Source of the DNA: Myxococcales bacterium
Lineage (GTDB): Bacteria > Myxococcota_A > Polyangia > Polyangiales > Houyiibacteriaceae
Length of the DNA: 64,000 nt
Assembly: GCA_029861865.1 (NCBI GenBank)
Contig: JAOTYL010000002.1
Span: 372,001-436,000, forward strand
Direction: 5' to 3'
Below the pieces are notes generated by a model. That model searched no databases, was not told where the DNA came from, and saw nothing but the letters and a program-made list of their open reading frames with translations. Positions 42,941-50,745 of the stretch are shown one piece after another (position 1 is the stretch's first letter; each line of letters starts with the position of its first letter). The position numbers and the translations under genes are program-made.

Positions 42941-43812
42941 CGGCGGGCGACGCTCAATACCCCGAGTACCACCAGCACTGCGCCGATGACGCTCAGGACG
43001 TTGGGGTACTCGCTGAAGATCAGCACGCCCCACGTGTACGCAAGCACGATCTGCAGATAGGTCATCGAAGATGCCCGTCCGGCGGTTTCGAGCTTGTAGC
43101 CTTTGGTGATCTCGATCTGGCCGAGCTGTGCTGTCACACCGATGCCGAGCAGCAGGAGCCACTCCCACCCGTTTGGCATCACCAGCCCCTCGACGGCGAG
43201 GATGGGAAGCGATGCGGGCCCAGTGATCAAGGGAAAGTAGAAGACCACCACCAGATGGTGCTCGGTTGCTCCTAGACGGCGGATGATCACGTACGCGATC
43301 GCCGAGAAAATTGCCCCAAACACGCCGATGACGACGGCAAGCGGGTCGAGCGGCGTCCCGACGTTGAACAAGAAGGTCGGCTGCGCGACGAGGACCACGC
43401 CGACCATGCTGAGGGCAGTCGCCAGGAGATCGACCAAGCGGAGCGGCTCGTGGAGGGCAAACACCGCGATCAGGGCTGCGATCATCGGGTTACAGAACTG
43501 GATCACGGTCGCGTCCGCGAGCGGGAGGTGCGTGATCGCGTAGAAGTAGCAGCTCAATCCGCCAAACCCAGCCAACCCCCGCCAGACCAGCAGGCGCTTG
43601 TTGTGGCCCCACGGATCGATCCCGAGGCTCTTGAGCGCCCACCAGCTCATCGCGAGGGTCACCACGACCCTGGCCAGCACGAGCTCCATCGTTGGCAGGC
43701 GTTCGCCGGCGAGCTTTGCACAGACGCTCATCACGCTGAAAAAAAGCGACCCGACCACCATGTGCCGCAGCCCTTGCGAAAGTCGATGCCAGGGTTGCAG
43801 CAGGAGTGGCAC
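42931..43812 (-). CDS. DMT superfamily (EamA) transporter
   Basis: The 293-residue protein has about ten hydrophobic helices in two EamA repeats (HMVVGSLFFSVMSVCAKLAG; GLSCYFYAITHLPLADATVIQF; LEATLALVVG-like ending TYLQIVLAYTWGVLIFSEYPN). The family exports amino acids or other metabolites. The GTG at 43812 is preferred because the longer frame runs backwards through the DUF502 gene. The DUF502 gene is divergent with a gap of about 55 bp. Substrate unknown. Confidence 0.85.
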   Translation of the reverse strand: MPLLLQPWHRLSQGLRHMVVGSLFFSVMSVCAKLAGERLPTMELVLARVVVTLAMSWWALKSLGIDPWGHNKRLLVWRGLAGFGGLSCYFYAITHLPLADATVIQFCNPMIAALIAVFALHEPLRLVDLLATALSMVGVVLVAQPTFLFNVGTPLDPLAVVIGVFGAIFSAIAYVIIRRLGATEHHLVVVFYFPLITGPASLPILAVEGLVMPNGWEWLLLLGIGVTAQLGQIEITKGYKLETAGRASSMTYLQIVLAYTWGVLIFSEYPNVLSVIGAVLVVLGVLSVARRQP

Positions 43813-43867
43813 GCCGCGGGTTGTGCATGCAAATGCGCGGAGTGCAACCTGGTGATAGGAGAGACCC

Positions 43868-44455
43868 ATGAGAATACTCACGAGAAGCTTCGCGCAGGGC
43901 CTCTTGGTCCTGGCGCCGGTCGCCATCACGGTTTGGGTGGTCGTGTTCACCGTCACCAAGCTCGACCAATGGCTCAACGCTCCGATTCCCGGTCTCGGCA
44001 TCGTGATCGCGGCGGTGGGGATCACCTTCATCGGGTACTTGACCGGCAATGTGGTTGGCAGCCGGCTCGTTACGTTCTTGGAGGCAGGGCTCCAACGCGT
44101 GCCGATCATCAAGCTGCTCTACAACTCGCTACGGGATCTCTTTGGGGCGTTTGTCGGGGGCCAACGCAAGTTCGACAAGCCGGTCGCCGTCGAGATCAAT
44201 CGCCACGGACTGAAAGTGCTCGGATTCCTCACCGGTGAGCGCTTCGACGACCCGCATCTTGCAGGCCACGTCTCGGTCTACCTACCGGAGTCTTACAACT
44301 TCGCGGGCAACTTGATCGTCGTGCCCAGAGAAAGGGTGCACCTTTTGGACGCCGACGGGGCCGAGTTCATGGCCTTCATCATGTCAGGCGGCGTCACCGC
44401 GATGAGCGCAGCGAAGACGATGGTAGACGGAGTCGAGCTCGGTCAGGGACAGTGA
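43868..44455 (+). CDS. DUF502 family membrane protein
   Basis: The 195-residue protein has two N-terminal membrane helices (LLVLAPVAITVWVVVF; GIVIAAVGITFIGYLTGNVVG) and the DUF502 core 'RVPIIKLLYNSLRDLFGAF' and 'NFAGNLIVVPRERVHLLDADGAE'. The family is widespread and of unknown function, probably involved in the inner-membrane surface. The stop codon is part of a degenerate CAG-type repeat stretch (44443-44477). Confidence 0.88.
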   Translation: MRILTRSFAQGLLVLAPVAITVWVVVFTVTKLDQWLNAPIPGLGIVIAAVGITFIGYLTGNVVGSRLVTFLEAGLQRVPIIKLLYNSLRDLFGAFVGGQRKFDKPVAVEINRHGLKVLGFLTGERFDDPHLAGHVSVYLPESYNFAGNLIVVPRERVHLLDADGAEFMAFIMSGGVTAMSAAKTMVDGVELGQGQ

Positions 44456-44477
44456 CAGGGTCGGGGTTGCGTCTGCG
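44443..44477 (+). repeat. Degenerate NCAGNG hexamer stretch
   Basis: TCAGGG, ACAGTG, ACAGGG, TCGGGG, TTGCGT and CTGCGC follow with a 6-bp period. The stretch covers the stop of the DUF502 gene and abuts the stop codon of the FkbM gene. It is weaker than the six clear arrays and has no evident inverted partner to the right of FkbM. Confidence 0.4.
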
Positions 44478-45296
44478 CTAGTTCGCTGGCCGGGCAATCC
44501 AATTGAATGCCTGGAACGGATAGACGAGCGCGTCGGCGAACGTTTCCAGGTCCACAGGCGAGCCCCCTTGAAGAAAGTCCTTCAGGAAGTAGATCTCGTA
44601 GCCCAGGTCGTCCGTCAAAAACTCAAATACCTCGGAGGGATGCTTGCCAAAAGCTCTCGTTCCGGAGGGCGTGCACTCAAAAAGAATCAGGGGGCGGTGG
44701 TCCGCGATGAAGCTGGTACCGCCCCGGAGAACCGTGTCTTCGGCGCCCTCTACGTCGATTTTGACGAAATCGATCCGAGGCGAGCGCGGAATGAGGCTGT
44801 CGAGTCGATCGCACGGGACAGTGATTCTGCGGAACTTCTCTTGCGGGCTTCCGTGCTTGGCCATGCCGCTGAATCCCGACCGGCGGGTGTTCACGTAGAA
44901 GTCGACCTTGCCGGACTGGCTCGAAAGCGCGAGCGAGTAGACCCGGACCTCGGGGAATTTGCGCCGCAAGAAGTCTGCTTTCTCAGGGATCGCCTCGATC
45001 GCAATGTGCTGGCCTCGAGGAGCAAGTCGCACGAACGCGCTGAGCATGGAGCCATAGTGAGCCCCGACGTCTAGACAGTTCGAATGGGTCGTAAGGGATT
45101 GGGACAGGACTTGTTGGATACGACCGCTCTCTTTGTAGATCTCCGCTAATTCCGGATGCCGAAGGCGGCCCGGTAACTTCAGCGTCTCCCGCAGGAACAT
45201 GAGCGGTCGTTCGAGAGGTGTTCTGATGAAGTGGTACTTTAGTGTGCTGAGCATGCCGCGGATGAAAAGCTCTAGCAGATCAAAACGCGAAATCAC
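44478..45296 (-). CDS. FkbM-family methyltransferase
   Basis: A 272-residue SAM-dependent enzyme. The SAM-binding strand is 'CLDVGAHYGSMLSAFVRLAP', and 'FVKIDVEGAEDTVLRGG' is the conserved family motif. FkbM-type enzymes O-methylate sugars, lipids or natural products, often in polysaccharide clusters. No sugar gene is close by, so the substrate is unknown. It ends at the degenerate repeat stretch, and 180 bp upstream lies the maoC cassette. Confidence 0.85.
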   Translation of the reverse strand: MISRFDLLELFIRGMLSTLKYHFIRTPLERPLMFLRETLKLPGRLRHPELAEIYKESGRIQQVLSQSLTTHSNCLDVGAHYGSMLSAFVRLAPRGQHIAIEAIPEKADFLRRKFPEVRVYSLALSSQSGKVDFYVNTRRSGFSGMAKHGSPQEKFRRITVPCDRLDSLIPRSPRIDFVKIDVEGAEDTVLRGGTSFIADHRPLILFECTPSGTRAFGKHPSEVFEFLTDDLGYEIYFLKDFLQGGSPVDLETFADALVYPFQAFNWIARPAN

Positions 45297-45432
45297 CTAT
45301 GGCGGTTCCGACTCCCCACCGTTCTCACCGTGCCTAGACGGCGGGCCCGTGATACGGCCGGTCCGCCGCCGTATGATGCATGCTCCATCGTGGGAGCGCG
45401 GGATCAGCTAAGTAACCGAATCCAAAGCCTTG

Positions 45433-45474
45433 TCAGCGTCAAAGCCAGTGTCGGCGTTGGCGGCGGCGCCGGTG
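45433..45474 (+). repeat. NCAGYG hexamer array (left arm of maoC pair)
   Basis: Seven decayed units (TCAGCG, TCAAAG, CCAGTG, TCGGCG, TTGGCG, GCGGCG, CCGGTG) end exactly at the maoC stop codon (45475-45477). The rest of the 45297-45432 gap shows no gene. It is inverted relative to 45976-46089. Confidence 0.7.
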
Positions 45475-45939
45475 TTACCCCTTCTTTGGGAAGTAGAGGC
45501 TCACGGTTTCTGCGATGCAGGCTGGGCGGTCTTCGCCTTCGACCTCGACCGTCACCCTCACGACTGATTGGATTCCGCCCTTGGCTTCTTCGACCGAGAC
45601 CACTTCGGCGCCACCGCGGATCCTCGACCCGACTTTCACGGGAGCTGGAAACCGAACTTTATTGGTGCCGTAGTTCACCGCGAACTCGAAGCCACGCACT
45701 TCGACGATCTGCATCAGGAAATTGCTGACAAGGGAAAGGGTCAGATATCCATGCGCGATCGGCGCCCCAAAAGGCCCCTTCTTCGCACGCTCGACGTCGA
45801 CGTGGATCCACTGGTGGTCTCCCGTGGCTTCGGCGAATTGGTTGATACGGTCTTGCTCCATCGTCAGCCACTCGCTGTACCCGAGATGCTTGCCGACCAT
45901 GTCTTTGAGGTCGTGAGGGGATTCGATGATGACGGCCAT
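45475..45939 (-). CDS. MaoC-like (R)-specific enoyl-CoA hydratase family protein
   Basis: The 154-residue protein is a single hot-dog domain. 'FAEATGDHQWIHVD' carries the Asp and His of the hydratase-2 motif, and 'PFGAPIAHGYLTLSLVSNF' follows, as in NodN/MaoC-type (R)-hydratases. They hydrate enoyl-CoA thioesters in fatty-acid or polyketide metabolism. The ending 'ETVSLYFPKKG' is complete, then the stop meets the repeat. The gene stands alone between two inverted hexamer arrays. Confidence 0.87.
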   Translation of the reverse strand: MAVIIESPHDLKDMVGKHLGYSEWLTMEQDRINQFAEATGDHQWIHVDVERAKKGPFGAPIAHGYLTLSLVSNFLMQIVEVRGFEFAVNYGTNKVRFPAPVKVGSRIRGGAEVVSVEEAKGGIQSVVRVTVEVEGEDRPACIAETVSLYFPKKG

Positions 45940-45975
45940 TTGCGGAGACTAGCCGGTCTCCGGGCTGGCGCCAGA

Positions 45976-46089
45976 CGCTGGCGCCGGCGCTGGCACGGAC
46001 ACTGGCACGGACACTGGCGCTGACACTGGCGCTGACACTGGGACTGGGACTCACGCTGTCCCTGGCACTGCCGCTGACGCTGACCGCCA
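45976..46089 (+). repeat. CRCTGN hexamer array (right arm of maoC pair)
   Basis: About 19 units, many with variant third or fourth bases (CGCTGG, CACGGA, CACTGG, CGCTGA, GACTGG), run through the gap between the maoC start and the copper-protein gene. The orientation is opposite to 45433-45474. Confidence 0.85.
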
Positions 46090-46132
46090 CGCCGTGCTAA
46101 CCTCGGGTATTCGCCGGGAGTCGGAGGTCATC

Positions 46133-47143
46133 ATGAAGTGGCGCAGTTTTTGGGCAGTCTTGTTTGCACTGGCCGTCGGATGCGGAGATAGTCAAGGCAC
46201 GACTGGCGGCAATGGCGGAAGCGGCGCGGCCAACGGGACAGGTGGCAGCGGCGCGACGACTGGAACCGGCGGCAGCGGCGCGGCTACTGGGACGGGCGGT
46301 GGCGGCGGGACATTCATTCCCCCTGCCGGCTCATACACCATGAAGTGGGGGCCAACCGAGGTCCCCTCGGGGGTGGAGAGCACCCAGTGCGTCGTGAAGA
46401 GGCTCGGGAATCCCGGCGGTACGTTCATCCACCAGATCCACAACGTGCTCGGGGCCACATCACACCATTTCATCGTCTACAAAGTCAACGACACGGTCGA
46501 GCAGCTGGAGCCGCAGCCGTGTCAGCCGTTCCTCGACGTGCTCGGGGACCCTCCACTGATAATCACGCAGAAGGCCGACGATTTGCTGACGCTCCCGCCC
46601 GGAGTGGCATACCAACTAGAACCGAATCAGATGATCCGCCTCGAGCTCCACTACGTCAACGTGACAGCGGCTCCCCAAATGGCGGAGGCGAACTCCACGT
46701 TCATTCCGATGCCGGCCGAAGAAGTCACCGACGAGGCCGATGTCATGTTCATGGGTGACATCGGCATCTTTATTCCGGCACAGAGCACCGCAACTGTCGG
46801 ACCCACGTTCATCCAAGTGCCGGAAGAATTTCACGGCGTGAACTACTTCGCGATCACCGGCCACGAGCATCAATGGGGGACCAACGTCTACGTCGAGACG
46901 ACCGCCGGATCGGGAATGCCCGGCACACCGGTGTACGACGTCTTCAATTTCCGATGGGATGAGCCCGAAACGGTCAAGCACGATCCGCCCTTCACCATTT
47001 CGGATGGCGGCGGCTTCAATCTCACCTGCGATTGGAACAACCTCAGCAACAGCCCGGTCACGTTTGGCACCGGAGTAGACGACGAAATGTGCTTCTTCTG
47101 GGCCTACTACTACCCGAGCCGAGGGCCGCTAGTCCTCTTCTAG
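46133..47143 (+). CDS. Copper type II ascorbate-dependent monooxygenase-like lipoprotein
   Basis: The 336-residue protein starts at ATG 46133 behind a perfect GGAGGT. It has a lipobox AVGC, a (TGGSGAA)-like Gly-rich stalk, and a fold like the catalytic core of peptidylglycine and dopamine monooxygenases. Both copper sites appear present: the His pair in 'ATSHHFIVYKV', His in 'LELHYVN', the His-x-His in 'ITGHEHQWG', and the Met in 'DDEMCFFWAYYYP'. Such enzymes hydroxylate C-H bonds with two separated copper ions. It would sit on the outer surface or in the periplasm. The substrate is unknown. The gene follows the right arm of the maoC repeat pair. Confidence 0.82.
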   Translation: MKWRSFWAVLFALAVGCGDSQGTTGGNGGSGAANGTGGSGATTGTGGSGAATGTGGGGGTFIPPAGSYTMKWGPTEVPSGVESTQCVVKRLGNPGGTFIHQIHNVLGATSHHFIVYKVNDTVEQLEPQPCQPFLDVLGDPPLIITQKADDLLTLPPGVAYQLEPNQMIRLELHYVNVTAAPQMAEANSTFIPMPAEEVTDEADVMFMGDIGIFIPAQSTATVGPTFIQVPEEFHGVNYFAITGHEHQWGTNVYVETTAGSGMPGTPVYDVFNFRWDEPETVKHDPPFTISDGGGFNLTCDWNNLSNSPVTFGTGVDDEMCFFWAYYYPSRGPLVLF

Positions 47144-47162
47144 CCGTCGGCATAGCCCCACA

Positions 47163-48404
47163 CTACCGCCTAGCGTTGGGCACGGCCTCGGGGGCTTCTT
47201 TTCCGATGAGCTGAAATGATTCGCCGTAGCGCTTCAAGAGCTCGAGAGCTTTGTCCATGTCTTCGTAGGTGTGGCCGCGGGTGATGTTGAGGCGGAGTCG
47301 CTCTTCGCCCTGCTTCACGGCTGGGTACATGATAGGCACCATCAGAACGCCGTTTTCGAGGAGCGCTACGTGCAGGAGCATCGCCTTCGTTTCGTCGTGA
47401 ATCATGACGGGCATGATGTGGGTGTTGCTGTCGCCGAGGTCGAACCCGATGTCGGTGAGGCCCTTGCGCATGTAGCTGGCTTTTTCATGAAGCTCGCTGA
47501 CGAGAGCCTCGCCGTCGGCCTCGAGCATGTCGAGGATCGTGCTCGCGGCGGCGACGATCGGAACCGGCAACGAAGCGCTGAAGAGAAACGACCGCGCGTT
47601 GTGCTTGATGAGTTCGATGACATCGGACTCGCCTAACAAAATCCCGCCAATCCCACCGAATGTCTTGGAGAAGGTGCTGATGACGACCGGAATCTTTCCT
47701 TCGAGGCCGTACTTTTCGATGATGCCGCGACCGCCCTTCCCGAGTGTCCCAGTGCCGTGCGCGTCATCGCAAACGATCACCGTGTTTTCGTGTTGGCCAC
47801 ATACATCGACGAATGCTTCGACGTTGCCCTCGTCGCCATCGAGAGAGTAGATGCCTTCGATCATGACGAGCGCGTTCTTGCGATCGCGCTTGCGAAGCAC
47901 CCGATCGAGCGCCTTGGCGCTGTTGTGGTTGAAGAAGCGGACTTCGGGGGCCCTCATCGGCGTGCCTGCCGCGAGAAAAGTACCGTCCAAAATGCAAGCA
48001 TGGCTCAGATTGTCGAGGACGATCGTCGTATCTTTGTCCGCGAGCGCCATGATCGTTCCGACCATGGCTTGGTAGCCAGTCGTAAAGACGAGACAGCTCT
48101 CGAAGCCGTACCAGTTGGCGAGCCGCTCCTCGAGCTCGACGTGCTTGGTCGCGGTGGCCTGAACACGTGACGAGCTTAGGCCGCATGAAAACTGATCGAC
48201 GGCAGCTTTTGCGGCCTCTTTGACCTTTGGATGATTGGTCAGGCCGAGGTAGTCGTTCGAGCTGAAATTGACGATCGGCTTTCCGTTGATGGTCGTGTGG
48301 AGCCCACCCGATTCGAATGGTCGAAAGTAGGGGTAGATCTGCTTTTCTTGCGCATCCCGTACCCGCCCTAGCTCGGCCGCTGCCTTGTCGGAAATCCAGC
48401 TCAT
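47163..48404 (-). CDS. Serine palmitoyltransferase-like alpha-oxoamine synthase
   Basis: The 413-residue PLP enzyme belongs to the alpha-oxoamine synthases (SPT, BioF, Kbl, HemA). Seen are 'NFSSNDYLGLTNHPKV', 'DNLSHACILDG', 'VCDDAHGTGTLGKGG' and the PLP-lysine motif 'STFSKTFGGIGG'. The TFSK form of this motif favours serine palmitoyltransferase over BioF or Kbl (TLGKA). SPT condenses serine with an acyl thioester to give 3-oxosphinganine, the first step of sphingolipid synthesis. The next gene upstream, on the other strand, is an acyl carrier protein, as seen with known bacterial SPT genes. Myxobacteria are known to make sphingolipids. Confidence 0.78.
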   Translation of the reverse strand: MSWISDKAAAELGRVRDAQEKQIYPYFRPFESGGLHTTINGKPIVNFSSNDYLGLTNHPKVKEAAKAAVDQFSCGLSSSRVQATATKHVELEERLANWYGFESCLVFTTGYQAMVGTIMALADKDTTIVLDNLSHACILDGTFLAAGTPMRAPEVRFFNHNSAKALDRVLRKRDRKNALVMIEGIYSLDGDEGNVEAFVDVCGQHENTVIVCDDAHGTGTLGKGGRGIIEKYGLEGKIPVVISTFSKTFGGIGGILLGESDVIELIKHNARSFLFSASLPVPIVAAASTILDMLEADGEALVSELHEKASYMRKGLTDIGFDLGDSNTHIMPVMIHDETKAMLLHVALLENGVLMVPIMYPAVKQGEERLRLNITRGHTYEDMDKALELLKRYGESFQLIGKEAPEAVPNARR

Positions 48405-48508
48405 AGCGTTCGGCGCCGTTTATGGCGCGCCTTTGAACCCGTGCAAGGTACCGTAATCTGCCTTGGATACCACCTTCGAAACAGGCCGATCGGCCAGTTT
48501 TCAAATGC

Positions 48509-48537
48509 TTGACCAAGATCGGGAACCCAAGCATAAA
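48509..48537 (+). promoter_or_regulatory. Promoter for the dedicated ACP gene
   Basis: TTGACC (48509-48514), 17 bp, CATAAA (48532-48537) predict transcript start at about 48544, essentially at the ATG of the ACP gene (48546), so the message would be leaderless. Confidence 0.5.
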
Positions 48538-48545
48538 CGGGCGTC

Positions 48546-48776
48546 ATGCCGGATACCCTGAAAGAAGAACTTAGACAGATCATCATCGAGGTAACGGAAG
48601 TTGAAGAGATCCCGGAGGATACGCCGTTTACGGACCTGGGAATCGACAGCATGATGGCGATCGAGATCGTGGCCGACGTCGAGAAGAACTACGACGTCGT
48701 CATCGAAGAAGAGGAGCTCGCGGAGCTCATCCACCTCAACGCCGTCTATGACAAGGTGAAAGAGAAACTGGCCTAG
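48546..48776 (+). CDS. Acyl carrier protein (SPT-linked)
   Basis: The 76-residue carrier has the phosphopantetheine serine in 'LGIDSMMAIEIV' (about residue 36) and is strongly acidic, as is usual. Its position, 141 bp from and divergent to the serine palmitoyltransferase-like gene, suggests that it supplies the acyl chain to that enzyme. Bacterial SPT genes commonly travel with a separate ACP. It converges on the acetyltransferase gene with 13 bp between. Confidence 0.88.
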   Translation: MPDTLKEELRQIIIEVTEVEEIPEDTPFTDLGIDSMMAIEIVADVEKNYDVVIEEEELAELIHLNAVYDKVKEKLA

Positions 48777-48789
48777 ATTGACCGATCGC

Positions 48790-49683
48790 CTACTTGCCGC
48801 GGCCAAAAATCTTCGAGCCCGGAGGCACCGACTTGGTGAGCCACACGTTGCCCCCGATGACCGACCCCTTGCCGATGATGGTGTCACCGCCGTGGATCGA
48901 GGCGCCCGCGTAGATCGTGACGTCATCTTCGATGGTCGGATGCCGCTTTTCCCCAAGCCCGCTGTCAATTTCACCTCGCGAAACGCTGAGCGCACCAAGG
49001 GTGACACCCTGATATAGCTTCACGTTGTTTCCGATGATCGCGGTTGCGCCTATCACGACACCGGTGCCGTGGTCGATGAAGAAGCTTTCGCCGATCTGCG
49101 CGCCCGGATTGATGTCGATCCCGGTCTCACTGTGGGCATGCTCGGTGATGATTCGGGGAATCATGGGGACTTCTTCGAGATAGAGCTCATGTGCGATTCG
49201 GTACGCGGTGATCGCCTCGATGCTCGGATAACTGAACACCACCTCTTCGATCCCGGCTGCCGCAGGATCGCCCTCATACGCGGCGCGCACATCCTTGTTG
49301 AGAAGCTTTCGAAGCTCGGGAAGCTTCGCGAAGAGGCGCAGGACTACTTCCTCGCTCCACCCCTCGGGGCGGACTCCACCAAGCCGCCCTATGTTCTCTT
49401 CGTATCGCACCGCACGGTCGATCTGCTCGACTAGAATGTCTTGGGCGGGGTAGACGTGCTCGCTGATCGCATGACGGAGATTGGTGCGATTGAGCGACCG
49501 GGTGCTGTAGAAACCCATGTAGAGGATGGGCTTGATGTGGTGAAACGCGTTGATGACGGCGCGCTTGTTGGGAAGCGCTGCGCTGTCGAGATTATTGATG
49601 TCGGCGTCGGCGTCGTAGGACCGCGTGATGATGTCGATCACGTCCTCGAGGTCTTGATGACGCTTGGGTCCTCGTTCCGGCAT
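48790..49683 (-). CDS. Serine O-acetyltransferase (EpsC/SatA-like)
   Basis: The 297-residue protein has an N-terminal helical region and a C-terminal left-handed beta-helix made of hexapeptide repeats ([30 protein letters not shown]). Active-site His and Asp lie in 'DHGTG'. It would acetylate serine as the first step of cysteine synthesis. No cysK is adjacent. Serine is also the substrate of the SPT-like neighbour, so a link is possible: either competition for serine or an O- or N-acylation of a sphingoid intermediate. Family identity is clear and the pathway role is open. Confidence 0.82.
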   Translation of the reverse strand: MPERGPKRHQDLEDVIDIITRSYDADADINNLDSAALPNKRAVINAFHHIKPILYMGFYSTRSLNRTNLRHAISEHVYPAQDILVEQIDRAVRYEENIGRLGGVRPEGWSEEVVLRLFAKLPELRKLLNKDVRAAYEGDPAAAGIEEVVFSYPSIEAITAYRIAHELYLEEVPMIPRIITEHAHSETGIDINPGAQIGESFFIDHGTGVVIGATAIIGNNVKLYQGVTLGALSVSRGEIDSGLGEKRHPTIEDDVTIYAGASIHGGDTIIGKGSVIGGNVWLTKSVPPGSKIFGRGK

Positions 49684-49733
49684 GACTGGTCTATGTGTAG
49701 CATGAGAGCCCCGTCAACCGCGAAAAGCGGGGC

Positions 49734-50714
49734 CTACGCGCGAAGCCAACCCTGCTCTTCGTAGAAGCTGACGGCGTCGGCCAGGGACTCGCGGAGGGGC
49801 CGGAGCGTGTAGCCGAGCTCTCGCTGCGCTTTGTCGCGTGAGACGACCGCATTCGACACGCTTGCGCGAAGCATGTCACCAGTGAGGAACGGGTCCTTCT
49901 TGGTGAGGGCGCTGCCGGCCAACGCGAAAGGAAGAATCACCCATCCGAACCAAAGTGGTAGCGCCCGTGTCGGGACTTTCCTGCCAGTCAGCTCGCCATA
50001 CAGAGAAACCATCTCGAGAATCGGGATGACATCTCCGGTGAGAAAGTACCGTTCACCTCGTCGACCCTTGTGGGCCGCTGCGATCATGCCTTTGGCGACA
50101 TCTCGGACGTCGACGTAGTCGCTCAACATGTCGAGTAAGACCGGCACTCGTCCGAAGTACATATCGAGCAGGGCCGCGCCGATCATCGAGGGCTCGTAGT
50201 CGAAAGGACCGATCATCGAGCCCGGGTTGACGATCACGGCGTCGAGCCCCTTGGCGCAGGCGTCGAGAACAATCGTCTCGCCGACCGCCTTGGAACGATG
50301 GTAGTCGCACTTTTCGTCGAGAGCGAGTGGCCGATCTTCGGTGAGTGGTTGGTCGAGCGGCTCACGCTCGACCGCATGATGCGAGCTGGTGTGCACCAGC
50401 CGTAGCCCGCAAGACAGACACGTTTCCACGACGGTACGCGTGCCCTCCACGTTGACCGTGTACATCATCGGGTCCTTCTTGGGGCGAAGGTCGATCTTGG
50501 CTGCAAGGTGGTAGACGACGTCCGAACCCTCGATTGCACGAGCCACGTCTGAGGCCTCGAGCACCGATCCGGGCATGAAATCGATGTCGAGACCCTCGAG
50601 AGATCGAGGTCGCGGACCGGGTTCGAGGACTCGGACCTGGTGACCGTCCTCGAGCAACTGTCGGACCAAGACATTGCCGAGGCGTCCACCACCGCCGGTG
50701 ACTACCGTGCGCAC
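49734..50714 (-). CDS. NAD-dependent epimerase/dehydratase (extended SDR), possible ceramide-pathway reductase
   Basis: The product of about 326 residues starts with GTG (VRTVVTGGGGRLGNVLV). It has the Rossmann motif 'TGGGGRLG', 'VVYHLAAKIDL', and the catalytic Tyr-x3-Lys 'YHRSKAVG'. Later are a 'NPGSMIGPFDYEPS' segment and a hydrophobic stretch (LWFGWVILPFALAGSALT). The SDR family includes dihydroflavonol reductases, sterol 3-beta-dehydrogenase-like enzymes, and CerR, the ceramide reductase of Caulobacter. Its position near SPT and ACP supports a CerR-like role, but that is inference. An ATG at 50765 would overlap the pgm stop. Confidence 0.75.
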   Translation of the reverse strand: MRTVVTGGGGRLGNVLVRQLLEDGHQVRVLEPGPRPRSLEGLDIDFMPGSVLEASDVARAIEGSDVVYHLAAKIDLRPKKDPMMYTVNVEGTRTVVETCLSCGLRLVHTSSHHAVEREPLDQPLTEDRPLALDEKCDYHRSKAVGETIVLDACAKGLDAVIVNPGSMIGPFDYEPSMIGAALLDMYFGRVPVLLDMLSDYVDVRDVAKGMIAAAHKGRRGERYFLTGDVIPILEMVSLYGELTGRKVPTRALPLWFGWVILPFALAGSALTKKDPFLTGDMLRASVSNAVVSRDKAQRELGYTLRPLRESLADAVSFYEEQGWLRA

Positions 50715-50745
50715 GCGGCGGAGTGAAACACGTTTGTCTGAGGCG

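Noticed and set aside
10633-46089. Hexamer arrays as a CRISPR array
   Set aside because: The units are 6 bp and contiguous with no spacers, and no cas gene is in the window.
47163-48404. BioF or glycine C-acetyltransferase for the oxoamine synthase
   Set aside because: The PLP motif TFSKTFGG differs from the TLGKA of those enzymes. A separate ACP lies next to it, and no threonine dehydrogenase or bioC/bioD is close. bioB is 5 kb away.
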